64,000 bases of DNA from Iphinoe sp. HA4291-MV1 (GTDB lineage Bacteria > Cyanobacteriota > Cyanobacteriia > Cyanobacteriales > Nostocaceae). Below, in pieces: positions 17,159 through 25,500 of the stretch; the stretch's first letter is position 1, and each line of letters opens with the position of its first letter. The stretch spans positions 1 to 64,000 of the forward strand of contig JAHHHH010000028.1 of NCBI GenBank assembly GCA_019359415.1, given 5' to 3'. A program made the position numbers and the translations under genes. The notes beneath the pieces were generated by a model. It ran no database searches. It had not been told where the DNA came from and was given only the letters and a program-made list of their open reading frames with translations.

Positions 17159-17863
17159 ATGTCTCAAAACACTTTAACACCAACAAAAACAGTTCCACCT
17201 CTTGAAAACGGAGATCAACTAACGCGCATTGAATTTGAACAGCGTTATCAACAGATGCCTTATGTTAAAAAAGCCGAACTAATCGAAAGAATTGTTTATA
17301 TGGCATCACCCTTAAGAATTATTCAACATGGAGAACCCCATGCTTCAATTATGACATGGCTGGGTTTCTATAAAGCTTCTACTCCTAATGTTCAACTAGG
17401 AGATAATTGTACAGTGCGTCTTGATGCAGAAAATGAGCCTCAACCCGATGCTTTACTAAGAATTACCGTAGATGGACAATCAACGATTAGCGAAGATGGC
17501 TATGTAGAAGGTGCGCCAGAATTAATTGTAGAAATCGCAGCCAGCACTGCCTCTATTGATTTACATGATAAATTAAAAGCCTGCCGACGCAATCAAGTTC
17601 AAGAATATTTAGTTTGGCGGGTTTATGACGGAGAATTTGATTGGTTTCGGTTAAGGGAAGGAAAATATATGAAACTTCAGCCGAATGAAGAAGGCATTAT
17701 TTGTAGTGAATACTTTCCTGGTTTATGGTTGGCTCAAGAAGCTTTACTTACAGGAAATTTAGCCCAAGTATTAGCAATTTTACAACAAGGATTAAATACT
17801 TCAGAATATCAAAATTTTGTTAAAAGAATGTCCGAGAATTCTGATTCAATACCAAACACCTGA
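17159..17863 (+). CDS. Uma2 family protein (DUF820, PD-(D/E)XK fold)
   Basis: A 234-residue member of the Uma2 family, very abundant in cyanobacteria, with a restriction-endonuclease-like fold and no proven role. Motifs: LIERIVYMASP near the start, QPDALLRI (the Asp of the PD motif), and PELIVEIAASTASIDLHDKLKACRRNQVQEYLVW, with E-x-A in place of the more usual E-x-K. ATG at 17159 is preceded by AAAAGG at suitable spacing; a GTG three codons upstream is less likely. It sits at the edge of the toxin-antitoxin island. Confidence 0.88.
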   Translation: MSQNTLTPTKTVPPLENGDQLTRIEFEQRYQQMPYVKKAELIERIVYMASPLRIIQHGEPHASIMTWLGFYKASTPNVQLGDNCTVRLDAENEPQPDALLRITVDGQSTISEDGYVEGAPELIVEIAASTASIDLHDKLKACRRNQVQEYLVWRVYDGEFDWFRLREGKYMKLQPNEEGIICSEYFPGLWLAQEALLTGNLAQVLAILQQGLNTSEYQNFVKRMSENSDSIPNT

Positions 17864-17974
17864 ACTTTCCCAAACTCCTTTGGAAGAAAAGCGATCGCTC
17901 TTTTTCTGTTCTTTTCTACTCACCTGTGCCAGAGTGTAGAATCAAGGTAAATAAAATTAAAAAAAATAAATGAA

Positions 17975-18211
17975 ATGCTAAAGATTAGTGTTGAAGAAGC
18001 AGCTCGTAACTTAAAAGAACTTTTAGAACGGGTAGCCAAGGGAGAAGAGGTGATTCTGGTGGAGCAAGAAAAAGCAGTTGCTCGCATAGTCCCGTTGCAG
18101 CAAAAGGAACAGTGGTTAGCCAGCACAAAAGAATTCCGAGATTCTTTGCAAGTCAAGGGTGAGCCTTTGAGTGTAACTGTGATTAATGAACGTCAACAGG
18201 AGCGCTCTTGA
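17975..18211 (+). CDS. Phd/YefM-type antitoxin
   Basis: A 78-residue protein with the Phd/YefM N-terminal DNA-binding fold: ISVEEAARNLKELLERVAKGEEVILVEQEKAVARIVP. The C-terminal 30 residues are polar and would wrap the toxin. It overlaps the next gene by 4 bases (TTGA), the normal arrangement for an antitoxin-toxin pair. It probably represses its own promoter; no operator was identified. Confidence 0.9.
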   Translation: MLKISVEEAARNLKELLERVAKGEEVILVEQEKAVARIVPLQQKEQWLASTKEFRDSLQVKGEPLSVTVINERQQERS

Positions 18212-18645
18212 TCTATCTAGATACTAGCGTTATTGCTCCCTTCTATTGGGCAGAGGCGCTGAGTGGTACAGTTGAGCAATTACTGAGGATTGAAACTGAG
18301 CCTGGATTAAGCCAGTTGGCTGAGGTAGAATTGTTTTCGGCATTGTCCCGCAGAATCAGGATGGGAGAAATCTCTCAGGAAGATGCAAGAGGAATAGTAA
18401 AGCGGTTCCAAGCTGATATAGATAACAGCTTTTATACGTATATTACATTAGAGTCAGTCCACTACAACCTAGCACGCGATTGGATTAGTCGGTTTGAAAC
18501 ACCCCTTCGTACTCTAGATGCGCGACATTTGGCAATTGCTGCTAAGCATAACTTGCGCTTGGTGACAGCTGATGAGGCGCTAGCTGTCAGCGCCAAGATT
18601 TTCGGAGTCGAGGCTCAGATGTTAAGACCTCTGAGTGAAAGCTAA
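18208..18645 (+). CDS. PIN-domain toxin (VapC family)
   Basis: A 145-residue PIN ribonuclease and partner of the preceding antitoxin. Acidic site residues are visible: Asp4 in IYLDTSV, Glu in EVELFSAL, Asp in LDARHLAIA and Asp in LVTADEAL. The start is TTG at 18208, overlapping the antitoxin stop; there is no ATG that would keep the LDTS motif. VapC toxins usually cut tRNA or rRNA; the target here is unknown. Confidence 0.9.
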   Translation: MIYLDTSVIAPFYWAEALSGTVEQLLRIETEPGLSQLAEVELFSALSRRIRMGEISQEDARGIVKRFQADIDNSFYTYITLESVHYNLARDWISRFETPLRTLDARHLAIAAKHNLRLVTADEALAVSAKIFGVEAQMLRPLSES

Positions 18646-18696
18646 AGTCGCGATCGCGCAGAGCGATCATACTTTTTCTCCTCAACAATCCAGGTT

Positions 18697-18797
18697 GATG
18701 CATTAGCAATGCAGGTCGATGCATTAGCAATGCAGGTCGATGCATTAGCAATGCAGGTCGATGCATTAGCAATCCCAGCCGATGCATTAACAATGCA
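18697..18797. repeat. 21-bp tandem repeat, locus C (about 5 units)
   Basis: Units of GATGCATTAGCAATGCAGGTC repeat about five times, with the last two degenerate. Each unit contains TGCATT-AGC-AATGCA, a small inverted repeat, so the array can fold into serial hairpins. HIP1 octamers lie on both sides (18650 and 18866). The period is the same as loci A and B but the sequence is unrelated. Confidence 0.8.
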
Positions 18798-18865
18798 CGC
18801 CCCTTGCGTTTAGATAGCACTGCAATACAAAGACTAAACCACAAGACGTCATGAGTGGCAAGTAG

Positions 18866-18919
18866 CGCGATCGCCCCTTGGGAGCATCGCATGATTGCGG
18901 GCGTTCTGCGCGATCGCGC
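18866..18919. repeat. HIP1-bounded palindromic repeat
   Basis: Two HIP1 octamers bracket GCATCGC/GCGGGCG-type palindromic sequence. It belongs to the dispersed HIP1-palindrome family of this window. Confidence 0.5.
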
Positions 18920-18953
18920 TTTTTCTCTCCCTAGTTTTCTTGCTTCCACATTT

Positions 18954-19027
18954 CTACAACTCTACTACTACACCTAAAGCTTTGAGCGCTGCATTTTCAG
19001 CTTTGGTTATATCCATAACATCGGCTT
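18954..19027 (-). pseudogene. Relic of a NACHT/WD40-protein C-terminus
   Basis: Read on the minus strand, this gives EADVMDITKAENAALKALGVVVEL followed by TAG in two pieces: DVMDITKAE matches GVTGLTEAQ and ALKALGVVVEL matches the LKALGAVE tail of the large NACHT protein at 20702-24058. An in-frame TAA lies just upstream, so only the tail survives. It sits directly beyond the stop of the PIN toxin gene. Confidence 0.55.
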
Positions 19028-19043
19028 CTTACCTGCATATTGA

Positions 19044-19445
19044 CTAATCCACCCAATTTTCTATGACTAAATCTGGAATTTGAGAAAGTTCTCTGACATT
19101 ATTAGTTACTAAAATTAATCCTAGACTGATTGCTTGGGATGCTATTAGCATATCCATTGAACCAATGACGATACCTTTTCGCTCCAACTCTGCTCGAATT
19201 CTTCCATAGATTTGTGTCGCGTTTTCATCAAAGGGGATAATTTTCAGAGAAATTAAAAACTGACTGAGCGCTGCCTGATTTTGCTCTCGACGTTGGCTTT
19301 TGTAAACGCCATACTCAAGTTCTGCAACTGTAATGGAGGAAATGCCAACATCAAATATGTCTAGTGTTTGAAATTTATCGAATACTTTAGGTGGCTTCTT
19401 TTTAATAATGTAGATACACGTATTTGTATCCAGCAAAAATCTCAT
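19044..19445 (-). CDS. vapC: PIN-domain toxin (VapC family)
   Basis: A 133-residue VapC. It starts MRFLLDTNTCIYIIK with the first catalytic Asp, then SSITVAELEYGV with the Glu, GSMDMLIASQA and LVTNNVRELSQIPDL at the C-terminal active site, all typical of the tRNA-fMet-cleaving VapC branch. It overlaps its antitoxin gene by 4 bases. It is oriented opposite to the first toxin-antitoxin pair. Confidence 0.93.
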   Translation of the reverse strand: MRFLLDTNTCIYIIKKKPPKVFDKFQTLDIFDVGISSITVAELEYGVYKSQRREQNQAALSQFLISLKIIPFDENATQIYGRIRAELERKGIVIGSMDMLIASQAISLGLILVTNNVRELSQIPDLVIENWVD

Positions 19446-19672
19446 TCAAAAGCCTCTCTAATCTCTAAACTAGGCTGTTCTCTAGTTTCCATAAAGTCAT
19501 CAGAAAAGAGTTCAGTCGCGTCAAATAAAGTTTGCCAAGGATTTTCTTTGGAAATTAAGACAACAGCATTGCCTATCTTTTTGATATAAACTTCATTACC
19601 TTGGAACTGAAATTCCTTGGGCAAAACCACGGTCTGATTCTCACCATTCGTCAATAATTTAGCAGTGTTCAT
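19442..19672 (-). CDS. vapB: VapB-type antitoxin (AbrB/SpoVT fold)
   Basis: A 76-residue swapped-hairpin antitoxin: TAKLLTNGENQTVVLPKEFQF then GNEVYIKKIGNAVVLI is the MazE/VapB AbrB-type DNA-binding domain, followed by a polar tail (ELFSDDF...QPSLEIREAFE) that would bind the toxin. Its stop overlaps the toxin start by 4 bases. Confidence 0.93.
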   Translation of the reverse strand: MNTAKLLTNGENQTVVLPKEFQFQGNEVYIKKIGNAVVLISKENPWQTLFDATELFSDDFMETREQPSLEIREAFE

Positions 19673-19789
19673 ATTTGAATCTCTCAGTTCTGTTGATTCT
19701 TTTAACTGTCATGGATATTGGCAAAGTTCACTCAATTTCTTTGTGCAATATTATAGCTATATTGAGATGTAAGCGTTTTTGGAAGAAAA

Positions 19790-19827
19790 GCGATTGGCTT
19801 TGCTACCGCCCCGCCAAGGGCGATCGT
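19790..19827. repeat. HIP1-type palindromic repeat
   Basis: GCGATTGGCTTTGC...CCAAGGGCGATCGT, the same dispersed palindrome type as at 15901 and 42996. Confidence 0.5.
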
Positions 19828-19855
19828 GTACTGAATTAGTCTATTCTGGTTCAAT

Positions 19856-20245
19856 CTAGTTAATCCCTAAACGTCTAAAGTCTCTATCAAATGAAACTAC
19901 GCTTTCACCTGTGTGACGTGCGATTTCCGCCAGATAAGCATCAAGGAAATCAACATTTGCACTAGCCATAAGGTTGAGGGCTGCGGTGACTTGTTGTATT
20001 TCATCACAGCTAATACCGTCAGATGCAATTAACGGTAACAAAATTTCAGCTATTTGGGTGCGGGAATATCGATAAAATGAACTCAATACCCAAACGATTT
20101 CTGCAACTACAATTGGTGAAAGTTTAAGGCTCACTTCTCCTTGTTCAGCCTTTTGTATTAATCTTAAAGCACGTTCTGCTAATTCAGGTGGTTCTCCTGT
20201 AAGAAAACGTAGTAAAACATTAGCATCTACCCACAAATCTGCCAT
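19856..20245 (-). CDS. PIN-domain toxin
   Basis: A 129-residue PIN protein: LWVDANVLLRFLTGEPPE with the first Asp, VVAEIVWVLSSFYRYSR with the Glu, NVDFLDAYLAEIARHTGESVVSFDRDFRRLG with the remaining acidic residues. It starts 2 bases after its partner's stop. It is the third PIN toxin gene within 2.3 kb. Confidence 0.9.
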   Translation of the reverse strand: MADLWVDANVLLRFLTGEPPELAERALRLIQKAEQGEVSLKLSPIVVAEIVWVLSSFYRYSRTQIAEILLPLIASDGISCDEIQQVTAALNLMASANVDFLDAYLAEIARHTGESVVSFDRDFRRLGIN

Positions 20246-20247
20246 TA

Positions 20248-20484
20248 TTATTTGTTAATTATTTCTTGCGCCAAAGATTCGCCCACTATTTTACGAATTT
20301 CCTCCTTTCCTGGATAGGGTTGAGTTGTTTTTAATGCACCGTAAAATTCGCTAAGTCTTTTTTTGGGATTTGTATCAATTTTTTGAGTACGGAATTTGAG
20401 AAATTCAATAAAATCAGCTACAAGTTGAAATTGTTCTTCACTAAGCTTGTCTATTTCTTGTTTGAGACTTTCTTTCGTTGTCAT
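20248..20484 (-). CDS. Probable antitoxin partner of the PIN toxin
   Basis: A 78-residue protein with the helix SLKQEIDKLSEEQFQLVADFIEFLKFRT, seen in DUF2281 and related small antitoxins, then a polar tail (LSEFYGALKTTQPYPGKEEIRKIVGESL). It has no AbrB or Phd fold that I can recognise, so the call rests on the helix and on its place directly before a PIN gene. Confidence 0.75.
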   Translation of the reverse strand: MTTKESLKQEIDKLSEEQFQLVADFIEFLKFRTQKIDTNPKKRLSEFYGALKTTQPYPGKEEIRKIVGESLAQEIINK

Positions 20485-20530
20485 TGTTTTTTGGCTAGTT
20501 GCGTTTTCAGATTGTGTGAATATTTTAATT

Positions 20531-20668
20531 TTACATTTCCCCTTCTTCCACTGCGCCTAATGCTTTCAGCGTAGCAATGTCGTCTGAAGTTAAACCCTTA
20601 ACGCCTGTGATGTTCATGCGTTCATAAGGGGAATTCGCTCTTACTATATTAGAGAAAGGGTGGAGCGC
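20531..20668 (-). pseudogene. Relic C-terminus of a second NACHT/WD40 protein
   Basis: On the minus strand an open stretch reads IVRANSPYERMNITGVKGL then TSDDIATLKALGAVEEGEM and TAA. This aligns over its whole length with the tail of the intact gene next door (RVPRPYENMSIKGIRGLTEAAKDSLKALGAVEDGE, shown in part). A TAA closes the frame upstream, so the rest of the protein is gone. It lies 33 bases beyond the stop of the intact gene. Confidence 0.75.
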
Positions 20669-20701
20669 TTATCCAACCATAGCTTCCGTATCGTTCCAGA
20701 T

Positions 20702-23700
20702 TTATTCTCCATCTTCCACCGCACCTAATGCTTTAAGTGAGTCTTTTGCAGCTTCTGTTAAACCTCTAATACCTTTGATACTCATGTTTTCGTAAGGTCG
20801 GGGAACTCTCAATATCTTAAGGCACTCACCTGTTTCGATATCCCAAATCCTAATAGTTTCATCTTGGCTGCTACTTGCTAGAATCGAACCTTCGTAATTT
20901 AAAGCAACTGACCAAACACCTCTAGTATGTCCATGTAAAGTTTTTAAGCATTCACCGTTTTTTAGATTCCACAGTTTTATGGTTTCATCAGCACTACCAC
21001 TTACTAAATTTTGATCATCAGGACTAAAAGCTAATGATTGAACATCATGAGTATGTCCTTGTAAAGTTTGTATGCATTTGCCTGTTTTAATATCCCATAA
21101 CTTTATTGTTTTATCTTTGCTACCACTAGCTACCGTTAAGCCATCAAAACTGAACACTACTGTATGTACATCAGCAGTATGTCCTTGCCAAATGTGAATG
21201 CATTTACCTGTTTTGATATCCCATAAGCGTATCGTTTCATCAGAACTTGCACTAGCAAAGGTAACACCATCAGGGCTGAAGGCAACTGACATTGTCCAAC
21301 TTATATGTCCTTTAAAGTTAAAAATTTCTTTCCCATCAGCAACTTGCCAAACACGAATTTGACCATTTGCGTCACTTGCGACTAAATATTTACCATCAGG
21401 GCTAAATGCTGCTGACTGAACACTTCCAAAGGCTTGAGTAAAGACAGAATAAACTAAGTTGGCTTCATTAAAATTGGTACTTTGCAAACTAGCATCAGTA
21501 AAATCAGCCCCCTTAATCACTGCACTACTCAAATTTCTGCCCTCCAAAGCCACCTTGTCTACCTTCACAGCCAAAGTTGCTGCATTCCCCCCAACATAGC
21601 TCGCCTCATCTTCACTTTTACCCCGCGTCGCCTCAATAACACTAATTAGAAACTCGTTATCACCTAACACCGGCAAAAGCAAATCCATCACTGCTTTTGT
21701 CAAGAGCGCTTTCCCAAAACTCTCCCTCAACTTCTCCAACGACTCACTTGCAAATCTCCTCAGCGGCGCACTTGGCAAAATCTTCCCCGCCTCATCCACC
21801 CGCCGACGAAAATAAGATGACCAAGTATAATCAACAGGTGCATCATTATTTATATGCGATCGCCCTTGGGCGGGTGCTCCGCACCATCGCGCCTGCGCCA
21901 ATTCGATAAAATCATCCGCCAACGCCCCCAACTCAGCCGCAAACTTATAAGCCACAAAAAACTCTAACAGCGAACGATGCGCCGGAGTATAATCACCATC
22001 GGCATTTCGGATAAGTATCGTCTGACCCATCATGTCATAATGCCAGTGGTCTAAATCCTTCTCCTCTTGAACAACATCACCAAACAAGCGACGAATTCTG
22101 TCGGGAAAAAGGCGATAATTTAAACTCATCTGGTCAGTAGACAACATTTCCCAGGAAAGCTCACACAAAAAGTAGAGCTTATCTGCCAAAGAAGTAAAAG
22201 TACGCTCCGCTTTGATGTCCCGTTCCATCTTCCGCCGCACCGCATACAGGTAAACCCGCGACATATCCACTGGCTTACCTGCTTCAATATCTGGCAATGC
22301 TTCTAAAATTAACTCAGTCATCACAGGACGACGTGCCAAATCCAACAAATGTGGATTGTCCATCACCTGCTCAACTGTGGTAGATTCAGCTTGGAATGAC
22401 AACACTCGCCGGATTTGCTCGTCGTTGAATTTCTCCAGTTCCAGCACTTCAAACTGGGGCGTTTCACCTGTCAGGTTGGCGGTAGACGCTTGCAATTCTG
22501 CGTTGAGTAAAGCACGTCCTTCTTTTGCTTCTGGAAAATGTTCGGTGCGACAAGTCAAGATAACCTTCGCACCGGGAACGACGACTTTCGCCAACTCCCA
22601 AAAGTTGTTGATCATTTGTTGGCGATCGCACTTTGCTGCCATTTCGTCAAAACCATCGAAAATCAGCAGCAGTTTCCCCATGCTGTTGAGTTGATCAAAA
22701 ACCTCGCTGTTTAAGCGAATATTATGTTGCGTAAAAAAGAAACCCGCCAAAACGTTCTCAACATTCAGTGCTTTGGCATAGTCGCGCAGCGTAATTATCA
22801 AAGGAAGACGCGGACGTTCAACGCCACGTTTTTGAGCATCTCGGTACCGTTGCAGTGCAATCCACGCATAATGAAAAGCAAACCAAGTTTTTCCAGTGCC
22901 AAATTCCCCTAAAATAGAGATATGCTCCTTTGCAGGGTCATCTAACCACACATCAAGATAACCATCAATCCAGCCGTCGCGTTCATCGTAGTGACTGACT
23001 CCTATCCGGCGCTTGCTCACTGAGTCAAATTCTTCTTTAGTGCAAGCTAACGGCACATATTTTTGGTCAATTTCTCGGCGCTTGACTTCTGCTTCTAGCC
23101 AGTCGAGATAATCACTGAAGTCAGCATCTTGATCTATCAGTTCGTCGAAAGTATAACAGTCAAGGTGACGATTTTCTTCTTTCTCCACTTCATCACGTGC
23201 TGCTCGTGAAATTCGCCTTGCTGTGACTAACCAACCTTCATCAGTTTTTTGCGTTTCCACCGACTGACGCAAAGCCATCACATCACCTAGTCCCGCCTCA
23301 CCTTCAATTCCACGCACAAGAATTCGGTCATATCGATGACGTCGTGCGGGAATGTCAATAATCCACTCAAAATAGTTGTCTTCCCAAACTTCATACTTCT
23401 CAAAGCGGTAGCCCAAGGTTTCAAACCAACCTTGCATCTGTTGAGCTAAAGCTATGGCTCTACATTTCTTTTCATTTAGATTTTCATTTAGAGACGTTGC
23501 ATTCGACGTCTCTACACTCTGCGCTGCTAACCGGGCTATCTCTGTTCTCATTCCTTCCAGCGTCGGTAGCCTTTCCAACTGTTCTTGAATGCTGACTATT
23601 TTTTTATGTAATGAGCCGAGCTGATGGCTCATCAAAATATCATTAGGTGTACGCGATCGATTGACAACTTCAATAAAAACAGTCGCAAAGACAGTCACTT

Positions 23701-24058
23701 CCCGCTTCACATCAATTCCCATTGCTCTAACTTCATCTCCCAAAGCATAAGCATCGAGAAAAACTTCTATTTCAGATAAAAGAATTGAAATGTGATTGTG
23801 ATCGTACGCTTTGCGGAAAGCCTGTTTGATTTCTTCTTGGCGGAAAAGTTCGAGGAATGGCTTGGGTTTACCTACACCGTATTCTACCAGGGTGTAGGCG
23901 TAAACTCCACTGAAATCAGCAGGTGGATGCTCTGGATCAAGGTTAAATTGTTTTAATAATTTAATGACAGTCTCATTACGCTGAAGCTTTTCTTTAATGA
24001 TTGGGTTAGCAATACCAGTTATGGCGCTGATGAGTGAGTCAAGATTAATTGGTATCAC
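20702..24058 (-). CDS. NACHT-type STAND NTPase with REase-like region and WD40 repeats
   Basis: A 1118-residue NLR-like protein. Residues 1-180 are helical, like an N-terminal NACHT-associated domain. Residues 205-310 resemble an Mrr-type restriction-endonuclease fold (WIIDIP, RILVRGIEGEAGLGDV, GWLVTARRISRAARDEV, CYTFDELID), but the usual (E/Q)xK is not clear. The NTPase core follows: P-loop GEFGTGKT (384-391), Walker B LLIFDGFDE (464-472), and sensor TCRTEHF (502-508). A short pentapeptide-like stretch (FTDASLQSTNFNEANL, about 850) precedes five WD40 repeats (about 880-1083), and the tail is GLTEAAKDSLKALGAVE. A HIP1 palindrome is translated near 720-735. Such proteins sense phage or stress and oligomerise; a defence role is inferred from this architecture and the adjacent toxins. 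Confidence 0.9.
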   Translation of the reverse strand: MIPINLDSLISAITGIANPIIKEKLQRNETVIKLLKQFNLDPEHPPADFSGVYAYTLVEYGVGKPKPFLELFRQEEIKQAFRKAYDHNHISILLSEIEVFLDAYALGDEVRAMGIDVKREVTVFATVFIEVVNRSRTPNDILMSHQLGSLHKKIVSIQEQLERLPTLEGMRTEIARLAAQSVETSNATSLNENLNEKKCRAIALAQQMQGWFETLGYRFEKYEVWEDNYFEWIIDIPARRHRYDRILVRGIEGEAGLGDVMALRQSVETQKTDEGWLVTARRISRAARDEVEKEENRHLDCYTFDELIDQDADFSDYLDWLEAEVKRREIDQKYVPLACTKEEFDSVSKRRIGVSHYDERDGWIDGYLDVWLDDPAKEHISILGEFGTGKTWFAFHYAWIALQRYRDAQKRGVERPRLPLIITLRDYAKALNVENVLAGFFFTQHNIRLNSEVFDQLNSMGKLLLIFDGFDEMAAKCDRQQMINNFWELAKVVVPGAKVILTCRTEHFPEAKEGRALLNAELQASTANLTGETPQFEVLELEKFNDEQIRRVLSFQAESTTVEQVMDNPHLLDLARRPVMTELILEALPDIEAGKPVDMSRVYLYAVRRKMERDIKAERTFTSLADKLYFLCELSWEMLSTDQMSLNYRLFPDRIRRLFGDVVQEEKDLDHWHYDMMGQTILIRNADGDYTPAHRSLLEFFVAYKFAAELGALADDFIELAQARWCGAPAQGRSHINNDAPVDYTWSSYFRRRVDEAGKILPSAPLRRFASESLEKLRESFGKALLTKAVMDLLLPVLGDNEFLISVIEATRGKSEDEASYVGGNAATLAVKVDKVALEGRNLSSAVIKGADFTDASLQSTNFNEANLVYSVFTQAFGSVQSAAFSPDGKYLVASDANGQIRVWQVADGKEIFNFKGHISWTMSVAFSPDGVTFASASSDETIRLWDIKTGKCIHIWQGHTADVHTVVFSFDGLTVASGSKDKTIKLWDIKTGKCIQTLQGHTHDVQSLAFSPDDQNLVSGSADETIKLWNLKNGECLKTLHGHTRGVWSVALNYEGSILASSSQDETIRIWDIETGECLKILRVPRPYENMSIKGIRGLTEAAKDSLKALGAVEDGE
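21856..21890. repeat. HIP1-bounded palindrome inside the NACHT gene
   Basis: GCGATCGCCC...GGGTGCTCCGCACCATCGC is of the dispersed palindrome family and is read in frame, encoding about RWCGAPAQGRSH between two conserved helices. Confidence 0.6.
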
Positions 24059-24606
24059 AGGCGCTATTTTGTATCAAAGGGAAGTTTTTATCTTGCTTAT
24101 ACTTATGTTAACGCTTGCTAATATTCGAGCTTTGGTGAAACACTAGTACTCGACCACACAAGTTTTGACAGGTGATCAGAAACCCGGTTTCTAGCTTCCA
24201 CGAGTCGTCAGGCGTTACTGTGGTGGACTACTCTCAAGGAGAGCATCCCAAATGTACAAATTTATTTCGTCTTCTTGCGCAGAACAGTTAGCAGCTTTTC
24301 ATCCAGCACGGTAGTATTAGTAATACGTTAAAAGACTTGCAACAATCGTTTACAAGTCTTAAAAACAGAAGTAACAAGTTTTAGAGTAGCTAACTGCTAC
24401 CCTGCTTGATATGCATCTATCCGCATTAAGTAGAAAAATCGCTGGGTTTGCCGCAAAAAACATGTACTTTTGCGGCACAAGCTAAACTACACGCCATAGT
24501 GGACAGTTATTCACAGCATCTTGCCCGTCAAGCAAGAAACAAGAGCGGCAAAAAGTACCACTCCAAACTGCACAAAACTGTCCTCACATTTGACGAATCT
24601 ACTAGT
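24059..24606. other. Spacer with a possible diverged MITE
   Basis: No gene. AGTACTCGACCAC (24145) and GTGGTGGACTACT (24220-24232) are an imperfect inverted pair around AGAAACCCGGTTTCT, a core also found in the elements at 32762 and 58671. AAGACTTG/CAAGTCTT (about 24330-24361) forms a small hairpin. An ATG-less in-frame extension of the next gene runs back to 24448 but looks non-coding. Confidence 0.45.
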
Positions 24607-25380
24607 ATGAGTACCAATAAAAGAAGTTCCACTTGCCTAAAAAAGGAGAATAGGGGCTTGGCAATCAATCGCTGGAAACAGGACCTTAAAAATGACCTAA
24701 TTGCTGGGTTGTTGGTCGTGATTCCGCTCGCAACTACCATCTGGCTTACAATTACCGTTGCATTGTGGGTCATCAACTTTCTCACCCAAATTCCCAAGCA
24801 ATTGAATCCGTTTCAGGAAATGCATCCCATTTTGGTCAATCTACTTAATCTCTTAGTGGGACTGATGGTACCACTACTGAGTATACTCCTGATTGGCTTG
24901 ATGGCTCGCAATATTGCGGGACGATGGTTGCTAGATGTCGGTGAGCGGCTGTTGCAGGCAATTCCATTAGCTGGACAGGTTTACAAAACTCTCAAGCAAC
25001 TTCTAGAAACACTATTAAAAGACACAAATGGCAAGTTTCGCCGTGTTGTTTTAGTAGAATATCCTCGTCGGGAAATATGGGCGATCGGCTTCGTTACGGG
25101 TATCATTAGCAGCGAGATCCAGGCTCAGATGTCTCACCCCGTGTTGAGCGTTTTCATCCCGACAACCCCCAATCCCACCACTGGTTGGTATACAGTCGTT
25201 CCAGAAGACGAAGTTGTTAACCTGTCACTATCAATTGAAGATGCGTTTAAAATTATAGTCTCTGGCGGCATTGTTGCTCCCAATACTTCCCTATCTCCGT
25301 TAGTTATCCCTAAAGAACACAAACTAGAAGTATCACCCCTAGAAGCAAAGCGGCAGATTATTCCTCTTGAAGAAACTTAG
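24607..25380 (+). CDS. DUF502 family membrane protein
   Basis: A 257-residue protein with two strong membrane helices: LIAGLLVVIPLATTIWLTITVALWV near 30-55 and HPILVNLLNLLVGLMVPLLSILLIGL near 80-105, joined by a periplasmic loop. The rest matches DUF502: GERLLQAIPLAGQVYKTLKQL, VVLVEYPRREIWAIGFVTG, VFIPTTPNPTTGWYTVVPEDEV and FKIIVSGGIVAP. The family's role is unknown in cyanobacteria; plant relatives (LCV) bind vesicle components. ATG at 24607 is chosen over an upstream in-frame start that would add residues without family similarity. It is followed by a heptamer array and nusB. Confidence 0.88.
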   Translation: MSTNKRSSTCLKKENRGLAINRWKQDLKNDLIAGLLVVIPLATTIWLTITVALWVINFLTQIPKQLNPFQEMHPILVNLLNLLVGLMVPLLSILLIGLMARNIAGRWLLDVGERLLQAIPLAGQVYKTLKQLLETLLKDTNGKFRRVVLVEYPRREIWAIGFVTGIISSEIQAQMSHPVLSVFIPTTPNPTTGWYTVVPEDEVVNLSLSIEDAFKIIVSGGIVAPNTSLSPLVIPKEHKLEVSPLEAKRQIIPLEET

Positions 25381-25492
25381 TAGTCATTAGTCATTAGTCA
25401 TTAGTCATTAGTCATTAGTCATTAGTCATTAGTTTTGTCCTCCACTCCCCCTATCCCCCTTGCCCCTTGCCCATTGCCCATTGCCCCTAACT
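25381..25492. repeat. TAGTCAT and CCCATTG heptamer STRR arrays
   Basis: Seven TAGTCAT units (25381-25429), then CCCCTTG/CCCATTG units (about 25457-25489) between the DUF502 gene and nusB. Confidence 0.9.
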
Positions 25493-25500
25493 TAACTTTT

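Noticed and set aside
24448-24606. A 53-codon upstream extension of the DUF502 protein
   Set aside because: The extension has no membrane or family features, and the ATG at 24607 gives the usual length for the family.
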